Source: Lachnospiraceae bacterium (GTDB lineage: Bacteria; Bacillota; Clostridia; Lachnospirales; Lachnospiraceae). From it: a DNA stretch of 40,976 nucleotides. The first letter of the stretch is position 1. Every line of letters starts with the position of its first letter. Location: NCBI GenBank assembly GCA_016297945.1, contig JAEDFR010000013.1, positions 1 to 40,976 on the forward strand. Direction: 5' to 3'. Positions 16,732-25,973 of this stretch are shown piece by piece. Under the pieces are notes generated by a model, which was given only the letters and a program-made list of their open reading frames with translations, did not search any database and was not told the origin of the DNA. A program made the translations under genes and the position numbers.

Positions 16732-17697
16732 TCATTTATTTTCTGCGCTCTCAGCATCTTCTTCAGATTTTGTCAGTTCGCCAACTTCTCTTTTGATACT
16801 TTCAATCAACTTATCCCGATATTCTTTAAAAGCGAGAGCATGTCTGCCGGAAACTGCAGAAGGGTTACGTCGAAGCAGATTGGCAATTGCCATATTATCT
16901 GACATACTGTATTTCTTTTTTTCCAGATAGTATTTCTGCTTTTCCCGGATTTCCTGAAGCTGTGCCTTTGCATCTTCCTTGCGCTCCTGTATTCCTTCCA
17001 ATATGTTTTCTTTTCGTTCCTGCAGTCCTTCCATCAGGTTATCCTTGCGTTCCAGCATTTCTTCCTTGAAATTCTCTTTTGCATCATGAAAATCATCGGC
17101 TAAAAACGCTTCAATCACTTCCGCACGCTTCTGCAGACGCTTCATCTCATCCTTGATACGTTCCATGCTGTCGAGAATTGCACGCAGCTCCATTGCAGTC
17201 TTGAAACTGATTGCAAAATCGGCTGCCACAATCACCGTCAAAACGGTGGTCAGAATATCCAGCCATACAAAAGGAATGGAAAGAACCAACTTTTCAATAG
17301 GCTTGTGAAAACCGTAAATCATGGCTAGCGAAAATGCCCCCCATGCAATCGAGGATGTCAGACAGATATGTCCCTTAAAATTGAATTTCTGATTGCTATA
17401 GTCCCAATACCGTACATGAAACAGCTTTTCCATGCAAATTCCCGTTACCAGCTCCAAGGCCGTAGCACCAATCATTCCGAAAATAAAAACCAGAACCGGA
17501 AACGGTCTGACCGGAAGGGTCGCAATTAACACCGACAAAGCACCAAATCCGTAGATCGGAAGAAAGGGACCCTTCATGAATCCGCGGTTTACCCATTGAC
17601 GCTTTTTTGCAGAAACATAACAGGATTCCCAGCACCAGCCAAGAAAACAATAGATAAAGAAAAATAACAACCACTCTTGCAAATTGTAATGATACAT
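16732..17697 (-). CDS. CmpB-type integral membrane protein with 11-residue coiled-coil repeats
   Basis: The N-terminal half of this 321-residue protein is a multi-helix membrane domain of the putative ABC transporter type IV/CmpB family: FFIYCFLGWCWESCYVS, NRGFMKGPFLPIYGFG and GHICLTSSIAWG. After about residue 165 it becomes a long charged helix. About residues 215-258 consist of four 11-residue units (LERKDNLMEG, LQERKENILEG, IQERKEDAKAQ, LQEIREKQKYY), a hendecad pattern. Transport has not been established for the family. The start at 17697 is preferred because GAGGG is 6 bases upstream; the in-frame ATG two codons earlier lies within the ribosome site. The next gene overlaps or nearly abuts. 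Confidence 0.75.
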   Translation of the reverse strand: MYHYNLQEWLLFFFIYCFLGWCWESCYVSAKKRQWVNRGFMKGPFLPIYGFGALSVLIATLPVRPFPVLVFIFGMIGATALELVTGICMEKLFHVRYWDYSNQKFNFKGHICLTSSIAWGAFSLAMIYGFHKPIEKLVLSIPFVWLDILTTVLTVIVAADFAISFKTAMELRAILDSMERIKDEMKRLQKRAEVIEAFLADDFHDAKENFKEEMLERKDNLMEGLQERKENILEGIQERKEDAKAQLQEIREKQKYYLEKKKYSMSDNMAIANLLRRNPSAVSGRHALAFKEYRDKLIESIKREVGELTKSEEDAESAENK

Positions 17698-17803
17698 TTT
17701 CATCCCTCTTATATTACTCTTCTAATGAAAAATACTGCTAAAACTTTCATTTCGATAATATTATCTCTCAATCATTAGTTTGATAAAAGCTTTCGATAAT
17801 TAT

Positions 17804-17970
17804 CGCAAAATTTCGTCCGTAGATTTCAAAATGTCTGCATCGCCCCTTTCTCCATGTCAGCACTTTGATTTTTTGAACGAAGTGATAAAAAATCATTAGT
17901 ACTGCTACATGGAGAACGGAGCGAGAGCGCGGCGATAAAGGCATTTGAAATCGTAGGACGAAATTTTGCG
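17804..17970. repeat. 167-bp palindromic hairpin element downstream of mfd
   Basis: The ends are exact 15-bp inverted repeats, CGCAAAATTTCGTCC (17804-17818) and its complement (17956-17970). Pairing continues inward with ATTTCAAA, ATCGCC, TTCTCCATGT and TGATTTTTT blocks, interrupted by small indels, to a central loop of about 12 bases. The whole 167 bp is thus one imperfect palindrome. It lies 12 bases past the mfd stop and before the CmpB gene. It may terminate mfd transcription, but its size resembles a MITE-like or other small palindromic element. Confidence 0.75.
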
Positions 17971-17982
17971 TTCTCCCACATC

Positions 17983-20900
17983 CTACAACAAATACGCCTC
18001 CATGATTTCAATCAAATCCTCGCATGTTTTTAACAGGTTTTCCTCATCTTTGGCATCAAAGCCCGTAGGATACAATTTGCAGGAAAACATGGGAATATTG
18101 CGTACTGTAAAACTGATTTTTCCACCGGCGCGTTCCAAAAGATCCGGAATATTCTCCGATTTGATTTTGGCATTCCGATTCATCACAAGTTCAATACGAT
18201 CTTTTCGCCCTTTGACTTCTTCTACATAAAGCCGATGCGCTCTTGCACGAAGCAGAGAAATACGCAACAGATTTTGTGCCGGAAGCGGTATCGTTCCAAA
18301 TCTATCCTGAAGCTCAGTCCGCATATCTTCACATTCTTCATCATTCTCAATATATGATATTCTTTTATAAATGTCTAATTTCTGCGTTTCATTCATAACA
18401 TATTCTGCCGGAATAAATGCATTAATATCAACATCTAAAACGGTATCAAAATCGGTTTGTTCTACAGGAAGTCCTTTTAACTGTTTTACTGCCTCATTTA
18501 ACATTTTACAATACAGGTCATATCCAACCGCAGCCATGTGTCCATGCTGGACTTTTCCAAGCAGATTTCCTGCCCCGCGAATTTCCAAATCTTTCATGGC
18601 AATTTTAAAACCACTACCTAAATCTGTAAACTCCTTAATGGCTTCCAATCTCTTCTGGGCGACTTCTTTTAAAAGCTTATCTCGTTTATACATTAAAAAG
18701 GCATAGGCATTCCGGTTGCTACGTCCCACACGTCCTCTAAGCTGATATAGCTGGGACAGTCCCAGTTGATCCGAATCATGGATGATCATGGTATTGACAT
18801 TGGGAATGTCGATACCCGTCTCAATAATCGTGGTTGAGACTAAAACATCGATCTCACCATTGATAAAATCATATAAAATAGTCTCCAGATCATGCTCTGC
18901 CATTTGCCCGTGTGCATAAGCAACCCTTGCCTCCGGTACCAGCTCCTGGATTTTTCCCGTAATTTCCGCAATGGAATTCACACGGTTATAGACATAATAA
19001 ACCTGTCCGTTTCTTGCAAGCTCTCTGTTAATCGCTTCCCGCACCATTTCTTCATTATATTCCATAACGTAAGTCTGAATCGGCATGCGATCGCCGGGGC
19101 CTTCCTCTAATACACTCATATCCCGGATACCAACCAGACTCATATGAAGCGTACGTGGTATGGGCGTTGCCGTCAAAGTAAGAACATCCACATTTTTCTT
19201 TAACTGTTTAATCTTTTCTTTGTGCGTCACCCCAAACCGCTGCTCTTCATCCACAATGAGAAGCCCCAAATCATGAAAAACCACATCTTTGGATAAAATC
19301 CGGTGTGTACCGATGACAATATCTACCATGCCTCGTTCTAACTCACGGATTGTTTGTTTTTGCTCTGAGGCGGTTCGAAAACGAGACAACATCTCAATCG
19401 TAATCGGATAATCCTTCATACGTTGTTTGAATGTATCATAATGTTGTTTTGCCAAAATGGTTGTAGGCACCAGAAAAACTACCTGTTTTCCTTCCTGTAC
19501 GGCTTTAAAAGCGGCACGGATGGCAATCTCTGTTTTTCCAAATCCGACATCCCCACAAATCAGACGATCCATGATCTTTGTGCTTTCCATATCCTTTTTG
19601 GTAGCTTCGATTGCCACAAGCTGATCCGGTGTCTCTTCATAAGGAAACAACTCTTCAAATTCCTTCTGCCATACCGTGTCTTCTTTGTAAGCATAGCCCT
19701 TCTGCCCGGCACGAATCGCATAGAGCTCGACTAAATCCTTTGCCACCTCATTAACGGCTGTTTTAACCCTGCCCTTGGTTTTTTCCCATTCTAAGGTTCC
19801 CAGTTTATTGAGTTTCGGTTGTTTTGCATCCGAGGAGGCATATTTTTGGATCACATTAAACTCGGTTGCCAAAACATAAAGATTTCCACCTTCCCGATAA
19901 GAAATTTTCATGTAATCTTTTACCACATGATCCACTTCTATTTTTTCAATACCCTGATAGATTCCAAGCCCGTGACGTTCATGGACAACATAATCTCCGA
20001 TTTTCAAATCAGTAAAATTACTGATCTTCTGGCCTTCGTATTTTTTGACTTTCTTTTTCTTCGTCTGCTTTTTACTGAAAATATCACTCTCAGAAATGAC
20101 GGCAAATTTCAGATGCGGATATTCAAATCCTTTCTTAATCTGTCCGTATAAAGACATAATCTGTCCGCTTTTTAAGTCCTCCTCTCCGGTCTCGGAATAA
20201 AAACAGGATAATTCCCGATCCCGAAGTTCACCGGCTAACCGCCTTGCTCTGGTCGTAGAGGGCGTAACCAATAAAACCTTGTAGCCGTCTTTTTTATATT
20301 TCTTTAAAGTCGTGCACAACTCTTCAAAGCTGTTATGAAAAGACTGAACAGACTTCGTAGTCAGGTAGTATTTTTGATCAATCTCAACCGGCATTTTGGT
20401 ATCCAGTGTCGAAATGCTCGCCAGATAGCGTTTTTGCAACTGTGCAAAAGTTTCCTTTACACCAAACATGATATTGCCCTGTCCCGGAAGGGAATATCCC
20501 TTTTCCAAACGGGTTTTCATACTGTCGACAAATTCCATCTCCACAGCATCTGCATGCTCTTTTACGCGCAGTGGCTCATCCAGAAAGAAAACCGTTTCTT
20601 CTTCGGAAAGCAATTGAAACATGGAAGCCGGTTTTTCAAAAAAGTACGAGATGTAGCTATCCAGATTGGCCATAACCCCATACTCTTCTATCTGCTCCAA
20701 TAAAGAAGCCACTCCTTTTTTTATCCGGGACGCATATTCCGGATTATGTTCTTTTAAAAAGGCTGCCTCCACACTCTTGGCTTCTTTTTTTATTTTTGCA
20801 AGACCTTCTTCCTTTTGCTTTGGTGAAAGAAGCATCTCTGTTGCAGGAAATATTTTCACAAAATCCAACTGTTCAATGGATCTTTGGCTGAGAACATCAA

Positions 20901-21507
20901 AAGAACGAATGGAATCGATTTCATCACCCCAGAGTTCAATTCGATAAGGATTTTCTTCTGTCAGGTCAAAGATATCAACAATTCCGCCGCGGATGGAATA
21001 CTGTCCCGCACTTTCCACCTGCGCCACTCTTTCATATCCCATGCGGGCCAGTTTCATGGATAATGCCTTGGTATCTACGATACTTTCCTTATCCAGTGTA
21101 ATGATGTTATTTTCCAATACTTCTAACGGCATACAGGGTGCCATAAATCCATCTAACGTTGTGATAATGATAACCGGCTCCGATTCCAAAATCCGTCTCA
21201 ATACCGCAATTCTTTCCTTTGTCACCTTATTGCCGTTGATATCGGCCTGAAAAAAAATAAAATCTTTTGCGGGGAAAAAATATACATCCTTAGAATAAAA
21301 CGAAAAATCCTCGTACAATTCTCTGGCTCTGATTTCAGAATGTGTGATGATCACGCGATACGGAAAATCTTCCGATAATCCCCACATGAAATGAACTTTT
21401 TGAGAATCCACGCATCCTGAGACAGCAATCGCCTTTTTATCCCGTAATTCTTTTTGCATTTGTTCAAAATCTGTAAGTTGGTTCAGACATTCGCGTAATA
21501 CTTTCAC
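17983..21507 (-). CDS. mfd: Transcription-repair coupling factor
   Basis: Mfd removes RNA polymerase stalled at DNA lesions and recruits UvrA. The 1174-residue protein has the full domain set. The N-terminal UvrB-like module includes YSIRGGIVDIFD. The RNA polymerase interaction domain contains DYVVHERHGLGIYQGI. The translocase motor has Walker A GDVGFGKTEIAIRAAF, the DEEQRFGV box, LTATPIPRTL and QLRGRVGRSNR. A C-terminal TRCF domain follows. Length is normal. The start is GTG with AGAGAGG 6 bases upstream. It begins 2 bases after the alkD-like gene stop, and pth precedes that, so the three form one operon. The 167-bp palindrome follows the stop. Confidence 0.97.
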   Translation of the reverse strand: MKVLRECLNQLTDFEQMQKELRDKKAIAVSGCVDSQKVHFMWGLSEDFPYRVIITHSEIRARELYEDFSFYSKDVYFFPAKDFIFFQADINGNKVTKERIAVLRRILESEPVIIITTLDGFMAPCMPLEVLENNIITLDKESIVDTKALSMKLARMGYERVAQVESAGQYSIRGGIVDIFDLTEENPYRIELWGDEIDSIRSFDVLSQRSIEQLDFVKIFPATEMLLSPKQKEEGLAKIKKEAKSVEAAFLKEHNPEYASRIKKGVASLLEQIEEYGVMANLDSYISYFFEKPASMFQLLSEEETVFFLDEPLRVKEHADAVEMEFVDSMKTRLEKGYSLPGQGNIMFGVKETFAQLQKRYLASISTLDTKMPVEIDQKYYLTTKSVQSFHNSFEELCTTLKKYKKDGYKVLLVTPSTTRARRLAGELRDRELSCFYSETGEEDLKSGQIMSLYGQIKKGFEYPHLKFAVISESDIFSKKQTKKKKVKKYEGQKISNFTDLKIGDYVVHERHGLGIYQGIEKIEVDHVVKDYMKISYREGGNLYVLATEFNVIQKYASSDAKQPKLNKLGTLEWEKTKGRVKTAVNEVAKDLVELYAIRAGQKGYAYKEDTVWQKEFEELFPYEETPDQLVAIEATKKDMESTKIMDRLICGDVGFGKTEIAIRAAFKAVQEGKQVVFLVPTTILAKQHYDTFKQRMKDYPITIEMLSRFRTASEQKQTIRELERGMVDIVIGTHRILSKDVVFHDLGLLIVDEEQRFGVTHKEKIKQLKKNVDVLTLTATPIPRTLHMSLVGIRDMSVLEEGPGDRMPIQTYVMEYNEEMVREAINRELARNGQVYYVYNRVNSIAEITGKIQELVPEARVAYAHGQMAEHDLETILYDFINGEIDVLVSTTIIETGIDIPNVNTMIIHDSDQLGLSQLYQLRGRVGRSNRNAYAFLMYKRDKLLKEVAQKRLEAIKEFTDLGSGFKIAMKDLEIRGAGNLLGKVQHGHMAAVGYDLYCKMLNEAVKQLKGLPVEQTDFDTVLDVDINAFIPAEYVMNETQKLDIYKRISYIENDEECEDMRTELQDRFGTIPLPAQNLLRISLLRARAHRLYVEEVKGRKDRIELVMNRNAKIKSENIPDLLERAGGKISFTVRNIPMFSCKLYPTGFDAKDEENLLKTCEDLIEIMEAYLL

Positions 21508-21509
21508 AA

Positions 21510-22190
21510 TTAACCTCTCTTTAAAATCTTCAAATAATCCTTTTGCTCATCTGTTATTCGATAACTTTCCCTTGCTTTTTGAATCGTCTTGTTATGTACC
21601 CAGGGTTCCATTTTCTTCTGCTCTAAATATGGTATGACCACATCCCACTGTTTTGCAAGCGCCGTAGCCATATACCAGGCAATTTCCATATTGATGTAGT
21701 ATTCTTCTGACTGAATGGACGAAACCGTCCGTACATACTCCGGCTTAAAATCTTCATCCAGAAAATGCTGCATAAGCATTCCAATCGCAAAACGCACCGT
21801 ATAAGTATGCTCCTTTTGAATCCATTTATATATATAAGGCAGTAATTCCTCTTTATGACTTTTAAATATTTTCGGTGATGTCTGATCGCAGGTCGCCCAG
21901 TTATCCATATACGGTAAAAATACTTCCAGATATTGTATACAGGTATCAAAATCCTTCATTTGCGACAGGATGAAACCATGAAGCTGGTTTTCCTCATAAT
22001 ATTCATGCGGAAGCTCTTTTAAAAATGCTTCACAAATTTCTTCCTTGGCAATCTGTTTTGCAAGCGCACGAAGCTGTGGCGTTCTGACACCGATTACCTT
22101 CTGTGGTTCCAGATTAGGAACCAGACGCCTGTGAAATTCGGCAAATGCCTTATCCTGTTTTTCAAATAGTAAATCCTGTATATATTGCAT
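21510..22190 (-). CDS. DNA alkylation repair protein, AlkD-like HEAT-repeat family
   Basis: The 226-residue all-helical protein matches the AlkD-type alkylpurine glycosylase family. It shows GVRTPQLRALAKQIAK (34-49), YYEENQLHGFIL (64-75) and the key segment MDNWATCDQTSPKIF, with W98 and D102. In AlkD a tryptophan and an aspartate four residues later contact the lesion, and that spacing is preserved. A later aromatic region, NMEIAWYMATALAKQWD, is also typical. It lies 11 bp after pth and 2 bp before mfd, so it is co-transcribed with another repair gene. Glycosylase activity is inferred. Confidence 0.85.
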   Translation of the reverse strand: MQYIQDLLFEKQDKAFAEFHRRLVPNLEPQKVIGVRTPQLRALAKQIAKEEICEAFLKELPHEYYEENQLHGFILSQMKDFDTCIQYLEVFLPYMDNWATCDQTSPKIFKSHKEELLPYIYKWIQKEHTYTVRFAIGMLMQHFLDEDFKPEYVRTVSSIQSEEYYINMEIAWYMATALAKQWDVVIPYLEQKKMEPWVHNKTIQKARESYRITDEQKDYLKILKRG

Positions 22191-22201
22191 ATCTGTTTAT
22201 C

Positions 22202-22771
22202 CTATTTCTTTTTATTAAATGCATTCATGGCAGCATCCGGACCTTCTGTGATCATCATTTCCACCGCATCAGCAGCTTCTCTGAATGCCTCCTCCATCAC
22301 ACTACGGTCTTCTTTTGAAAAATGTCCCAGTACATAATCTGCAAGATCATATCCTGCCGGTTTTTCGCCAACTCCAACCTTAATCCGCATAAAAGTATCA
22401 TGACCTAAATGTGCAATAATATTCTTAATGCCATTGTGTCCTCCGGCACTTCCCTTTTTTCGAATCCGAAGTTGCCCGGGTGGCAGGGAAATATCATCAT
22501 AGATGACAATCAGACTGTCTGTTTCATCCGTTTTATAATAATCAAGAGCTGCCCTTATACTCTCTCCACTCAGATTCATATAAGTCTGCGGTTTCATGAG
22601 TATAACCTTTTCTCCTGCAATCACGCCCTTTCCAATAATGGCCTTATGCTTTTTTTCCGTAACCGCAATGCCATATTTATCCGCAATACAGTCGATGGTA
22701 TCAAACCCTACATTGTGTCTGGTTTTCTGGTATTCTTTGGATGGATTTCCCAATCCTGCAATAATAAACAT
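22202..22771 (-). CDS. pth: Peptidyl-tRNA hydrolase
   Basis: Pth recycles peptidyl-tRNA released by stalled ribosomes. The 189-residue protein starts MFIIAGLGNPSKEYQKTRHN, with catalytic H19. It contains VILMKPQTYMNLSGE, the catalytic aspartate region VIYDDISLPPGQ, and KGSAGGHNGIKNII. The reading frame is open for a further 102 codons upstream, but that extension has no family similarity and overlaps the spoVG terminator and the 3' end of spoVG. The ATG at 22771 has GGGAGGAATCAT just before it and gives the normal length. It is followed by the alkD-like gene and mfd. Confidence 0.96.
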   Translation of the reverse strand: MFIIAGLGNPSKEYQKTRHNVGFDTIDCIADKYGIAVTEKKHKAIIGKGVIAGEKVILMKPQTYMNLSGESIRAALDYYKTDETDSLIVIYDDISLPPGQLRIRKKGSAGGHNGIKNIIAHLGHDTFMRIKVGVGEKPAGYDLADYVLGHFSKEDRSVMEEAFREAADAVEMMITEGPDAAMNAFNKKK

Positions 22772-22835
22772 ATGATTCCTCCCGGTAAATGTCTGTAACG
22801 CACAATTGCCCCTGCGATAAAACAGAGGCTTTTGC

Positions 22836-22866
22836 AGTAAAAGACCGCTGCCCCCCGGCAACGGCC
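22836..22866 (-). terminator. Intrinsic terminator of spoVG
   Basis: On the minus strand GGCCGTTGCC pairs with GGCAGCGGTC (10 bp with G-U pairs) around a GGGG loop and is followed by TTTTA. It lies 45 bases after the spoVG stop and upstream of pth. A second short stem, CTTTTGCAGTAAAAG, follows it. Confidence 0.75.
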
Positions 22867-22910
22867 TTTGTAACCCTTTTCCTTCTCGAAAAATAAATCG
22901 AAAATAATAA

Positions 22911-23186
22911 CTATCCCTGAAATTCAGGAGCAGCCAACGCTTCTTTATAAGCACTAAGAATGGTTGTCTGAAGTAATTCTCTTGTTGCTGAATTAATCGG
23001 GTGTGCGATATCCCGATATTCCCCATCAGCCGTCTTTTTGCTGGGCATTGCAATAAACAAGCCCTTTTCACCTTCAATTACTTTGATGTCATGTACAACA
23101 AAAACATCATCCAGTGTGATGGAAACAACCGCCTTCATCTTGCCTTCCTGTGTAATCTTACGTACATGTACGTCAGTAATGTTCAT
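22911..23186 (-). CDS. spoVG: SpoVG family regulator
   Basis: The 91-residue protein is recognisable throughout: MNITDVHVRKI, then MKAVVSITLDDVFVVHDIKV, the invariant GLFIAMPSKK and the C-terminal YRDIAHPINSATRE. SpoVG is a small dimeric nucleic-acid-binding protein affecting septation, sporulation and RNA-level regulation in Firmicutes. Length is normal. The ATG follows GGGGGAAAGTTAG. It lies 37 bp downstream of glgD on the same strand and is followed by a terminator, so it may be the last gene of the glgC-glgD transcript. Confidence 0.96.
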   Translation of the reverse strand: MNITDVHVRKITQEGKMKAVVSITLDDVFVVHDIKVIEGEKGLFIAMPSKKTADGEYRDIAHPINSATRELLQTTILSAYKEALAAPEFQG

Positions 23187-23223
23187 CTAACTTTCCCCCT
23201 TAATCTTTATCCTTGGGCGCTAA

Positions 23224-24342
23224 TTAAAGTACATAACGGTCACTATGTTCCACAACAACCTTGATGCCTTCCTCACCTTTTAAATAAGAATTAGCACGGA
23301 TTGTGTCGTGACTTTCAATAATACAGTTTTCAATGTATGTATTGTCACCGATATAAACATCATTTAGAATAATGGAATTCTTAATGGTGCAATTGCTTCC
23401 TACGAATACGCCTTTGAAAATAACGGAATTTTCCACGACACCGTTAATGATACTACCGCTGGAGATTAACGCATTTTTCAGCTTTGCACCAACATTGTAT
23501 TTTGCAGGCGGTAAATCATCAACCTTTGAATAAATCTCAGGATACTGTCTGAAGAAATAATTGCGGATATCCGGTTTTAAGAAATCCATATTTGCTTCAA
23601 AATAGTCATCCACCGTCGCAATATTCTTCCAGTAATCATCCATTTTGTAACCGTAAATCCGTTTTAGATTTTTGTAGCGGATCAGAATATCTTTTACAAA
23701 ATCATACTGACCTTCTTCCGCGCATTTCTCAATCAGTTCAATCAACTGTCTTCTACGGATCACGTAGATACCGCAGGAAATGGTATTGGAATTTGCTACA
23801 ATCGGTTTTTCCTCAAATTCTTCAATCCGGTTATCCTCGTTTAATTTGAGAATACCGTAACGGTCTACATTTTCACCTGCCGGCATATCCTTGCAGACAA
23901 CGGTAATATCTGCTTTCTTTGCGATATGATATTCCAGCACTTTGTTGTAATCCATCTTGTAAACACAGTCACCGGATGCAATTACAACATAAGGCTCATG
24001 ACTCTCTTTTAAGAAAGAAAGGTTTTGATAAATGGCATCCGCGGTTCCGCGATACCATGCATTGTTTTCTCCTGTAATCATAGGAGTAAAAACAAACAAG
24101 CCGCCTTGTTTTCTACCAAAATCCCACCATTTAGAAGAGCTTAAATGCTCATTTAAGCTTCTGGCATTGTACTGTGTAAAAACACCAACCTTCTGAATAT
24201 GGGAATTGGTCATATTACTTAATGCAAAATCAATGCCGCGGTAACTGCCTGCAATAGGCATAGCAGCAATTGCGCGTTTTTTGGATAACTCACCCATGCG
24301 GTTATTATTTCCGCCGGCTAAAATAATTCCGATTGCTCTCAT
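23224..24342 (-). CDS. glgD: Glucose-1-phosphate adenylyltransferase, GlgD subunit
   Basis: The 372-residue protein has the nucleotidyltransferase fold, beginning IGIILAGGNNNRMGELSKKR, with SGDCVYKMDY in mid-protein and a C-terminal left-handed beta-helix (NSVIFKGVFVGSNCTIKNS). Compared with GlgC the nucleotide loop is altered (GGNNNRMGEL rather than GGQGSRLGVL), as in the GlgD partner subunit of Firmicutes, thought to modulate the catalytic GlgC within a heterotetramer. It starts 2 bp after the glgC stop, so the two are translationally linked. The pair makes ADP-glucose for glycogen synthesis; glycogen synthase itself is not in this window. Confidence 0.94.
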   Translation of the reverse strand: MRAIGIILAGGNNNRMGELSKKRAIAAMPIAGSYRGIDFALSNMTNSHIQKVGVFTQYNARSLNEHLSSSKWWDFGRKQGGLFVFTPMITGENNAWYRGTADAIYQNLSFLKESHEPYVVIASGDCVYKMDYNKVLEYHIAKKADITVVCKDMPAGENVDRYGILKLNEDNRIEEFEEKPIVANSNTISCGIYVIRRRQLIELIEKCAEEGQYDFVKDILIRYKNLKRIYGYKMDDYWKNIATVDDYFEANMDFLKPDIRNYFFRQYPEIYSKVDDLPPAKYNVGAKLKNALISSGSIINGVVENSVIFKGVFVGSNCTIKNSIILNDVYIGDNTYIENCIIESHDTIRANSYLKGEEGIKVVVEHSDRYVL

Positions 24343-24344
24343 AC

Positions 24345-25613
24345 CTACTCACCTGCCTTAATCAAAGATTTTCCGCTTGCAAGATTATTATCCGGATAAT
24401 CCTCTGCTGCGGTCACACCGGAAATCACAACGTTTTTACCAATGGTCACGCCACTTGGTAAAACGGATTTTTCTCCGATACAAACAAGACCGTGATTGTA
24501 AATATGAGGCGCCGTATCGTTGTCAACTTCATCTCCGACACCAGTTTTAATATTATCACCGAGCATAACATTTTCGGCAATAATGGTCTTTGTGATTTCA
24601 CAACCATATCCGATTTCGGTATCATTCATAATGATGGAATCCCTGACAACGGTTCCCTCACCAATCACAACACCGCATCCGATTACGGAATTATATACTT
24701 TACCGTAAATCTGTGCACCCTCGCCAATGATACATTTTTCAACTTCGCTGTTTTCAGATATGTACTGAGGCTGCAGTTTTTCGTACTTGGTATAGATTTT
24801 CCAGTATTCTTCATAAAGGTTGAATTCCGGTACAATGTCAACCAGCTCCATGTTGGCTTCCCAATAAGAATGAAGCGTTCCTACATCTTTCCAGTAGCCG
24901 TTGTATTCATAAGCATAACAAGGAGCTCCTTTTTGATGGCAATAGGGAATAACATGTTTACCAAAATCCAAGCCGGGCTGCTGTGCGTTGGCAATCAACG
25001 CTTCTTTTAAGGTTTCCCAATTGAAGATATAAATCCCCATGTTTGCCAGATTGCTTCTGGGATTCTCGGGTTTTTCCTCAAAATCATTAATCTTGTGGTC
25101 ATCATCTGTAATCAGGATACCAAAACGCTTTGCTTCTTCATAAGGAACCGGCATAGCTGCAAGTGTTACCTCAGCACCCTTTGACTTATGATAATCAAGC
25201 ATCACTTCATAATCCATCTTATAGATGTGGTCACCGGACAAAATCAATACATAATCTGGATTAAAACTGTCCATGTAATCAATATTCTGATAAATGGCAT
25301 TGGCTGTACCCGTATACCACTCCGTATTGGAACTCTTTTCATAAGGAGGCAGAACGGTTACACCACCAATATTTCTGTCAAGATCCCACGGAATACCGAT
25401 ACCGATATGGGTATTCAGTCTCAGCGGCTGATACTGTGTCAGCACACCAACCGTATCAACACCGGAATTGATACAGTTACTGAGCGGGAAATCAATGATA
25501 CGGTACTTTCCACCGAATGATACAGCCGGTTTTGCTACCTTAGCTGTCAACACACCAAGTCTGCTGCCCTGTCCGCCGGCCAGCAACATGGCAATCATTT
25601 CTTTCTTAATCAT
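24345..25613 (-). CDS. glgC: Glucose-1-phosphate adenylyltransferase (ADP-glucose pyrophosphorylase), GlgC
   Basis: GlgC makes ADP-glucose from ATP and glucose-1-phosphate, the committed step of bacterial glycogen synthesis. The 422-residue protein has the loop LLAGGQGSRLGVLT (10-23), the conserved KPAVSFGGKYRIIDF, WYTGTANAIYQN, the catalytic SGDHIYKMDY, FEEKP and a C-terminal beta-helix. Length and order match active GlgC. The ribosome site AGAGGTGAAGAC is strong. An extended -10 promoter lies about 75 bases upstream in the intergenic region shared with murC. glgD follows after 2 bp. Confidence 0.96.
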   Translation of the reverse strand: MIKKEMIAMLLAGGQGSRLGVLTAKVAKPAVSFGGKYRIIDFPLSNCINSGVDTVGVLTQYQPLRLNTHIGIGIPWDLDRNIGGVTVLPPYEKSSNTEWYTGTANAIYQNIDYMDSFNPDYVLILSGDHIYKMDYEVMLDYHKSKGAEVTLAAMPVPYEEAKRFGILITDDDHKINDFEEKPENPRSNLANMGIYIFNWETLKEALIANAQQPGLDFGKHVIPYCHQKGAPCYAYEYNGYWKDVGTLHSYWEANMELVDIVPEFNLYEEYWKIYTKYEKLQPQYISENSEVEKCIIGEGAQIYGKVYNSVIGCGVVIGEGTVVRDSIIMNDTEIGYGCEITKTIIAENVMLGDNIKTGVGDEVDNDTAPHIYNHGLVCIGEKSVLPSGVTIGKNVVISGVTAAEDYPDNNLASGKSLIKAGE

Positions 25614-25687
25614 GTCTTCACCTCTTGCTATCTTCTCTAAATATCGGAAATAATATATCGAAAAGAATATTTTTAATTAGTATATAG

Positions 25688-25716
25688 ATTATAGCATACT
25701 ATATTTTTAAAGTGAA
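25688..25716 (-). promoter_or_regulatory. Promoter of glgC-glgD
   Basis: On the minus strand TTCACT (25716-25711), a 17-bp spacer ending TATGC and TATAAT (25693-25688) form a sigma-A-type promoter with an extended TGC -10. Transcription would begin about 70 bases before the glgC ATG. Confidence 0.7.
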
Positions 25717-25890
25717 TATTTTTACATACAAAATCCTGTTTTTTTAAAAATTTTATGTAAAAAATACACAAATTTAGTATTTCTTTTGTGCGATATTCTG
25801 TAAAAAGTACCAACTCCTTTCTTTTCTGCTAAGAAAAGCTCTACTTTTTTTGTTAAAATTTACCAAAACTTTACAAGCAAAAAATTTTAT

Positions 25891-25918
25891 TTGTTTTTCT
25901 CGTAATGGCGGTTATAAT
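25891..25918 (+). promoter_or_regulatory. Promoter of murC
   Basis: TTGTTT at 25891-25896 and TATAAT at 25913-25918 are separated by 16 bp, about 55 bases upstream of the murC ATG. The -10 is perfect and the -35 is partial. Confidence 0.6.
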
Positions 25919-25973
25919 GAATGAAGAGAAACAAAAGTGTTTTCTTTAAATCTATATAGTAGGAAGTGTAATC

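Larger units (their letters stand above)
25614..25973. other. Divergent intergenic region between glgC and murC
   Basis: This 360-bp AT-rich stretch contains no convincing gene. It carries the glgC promoter at its left end, the murC promoter at its right end and a small CTTTTCT/AGAAAAG stem near 25820-25837. Poly-A and poly-T runs are frequent, as in upstream promoter regions. No riboswitch or small RNA was recognised. Confidence 0.6.

Noticed and set aside
22772..23077. 102-codon N-terminal extension of pth
   Set aside because: It overlaps spoVG's 3' end and terminator, has no family similarity, and the ATG at 22771 has a strong ribosome site and gives normal length.
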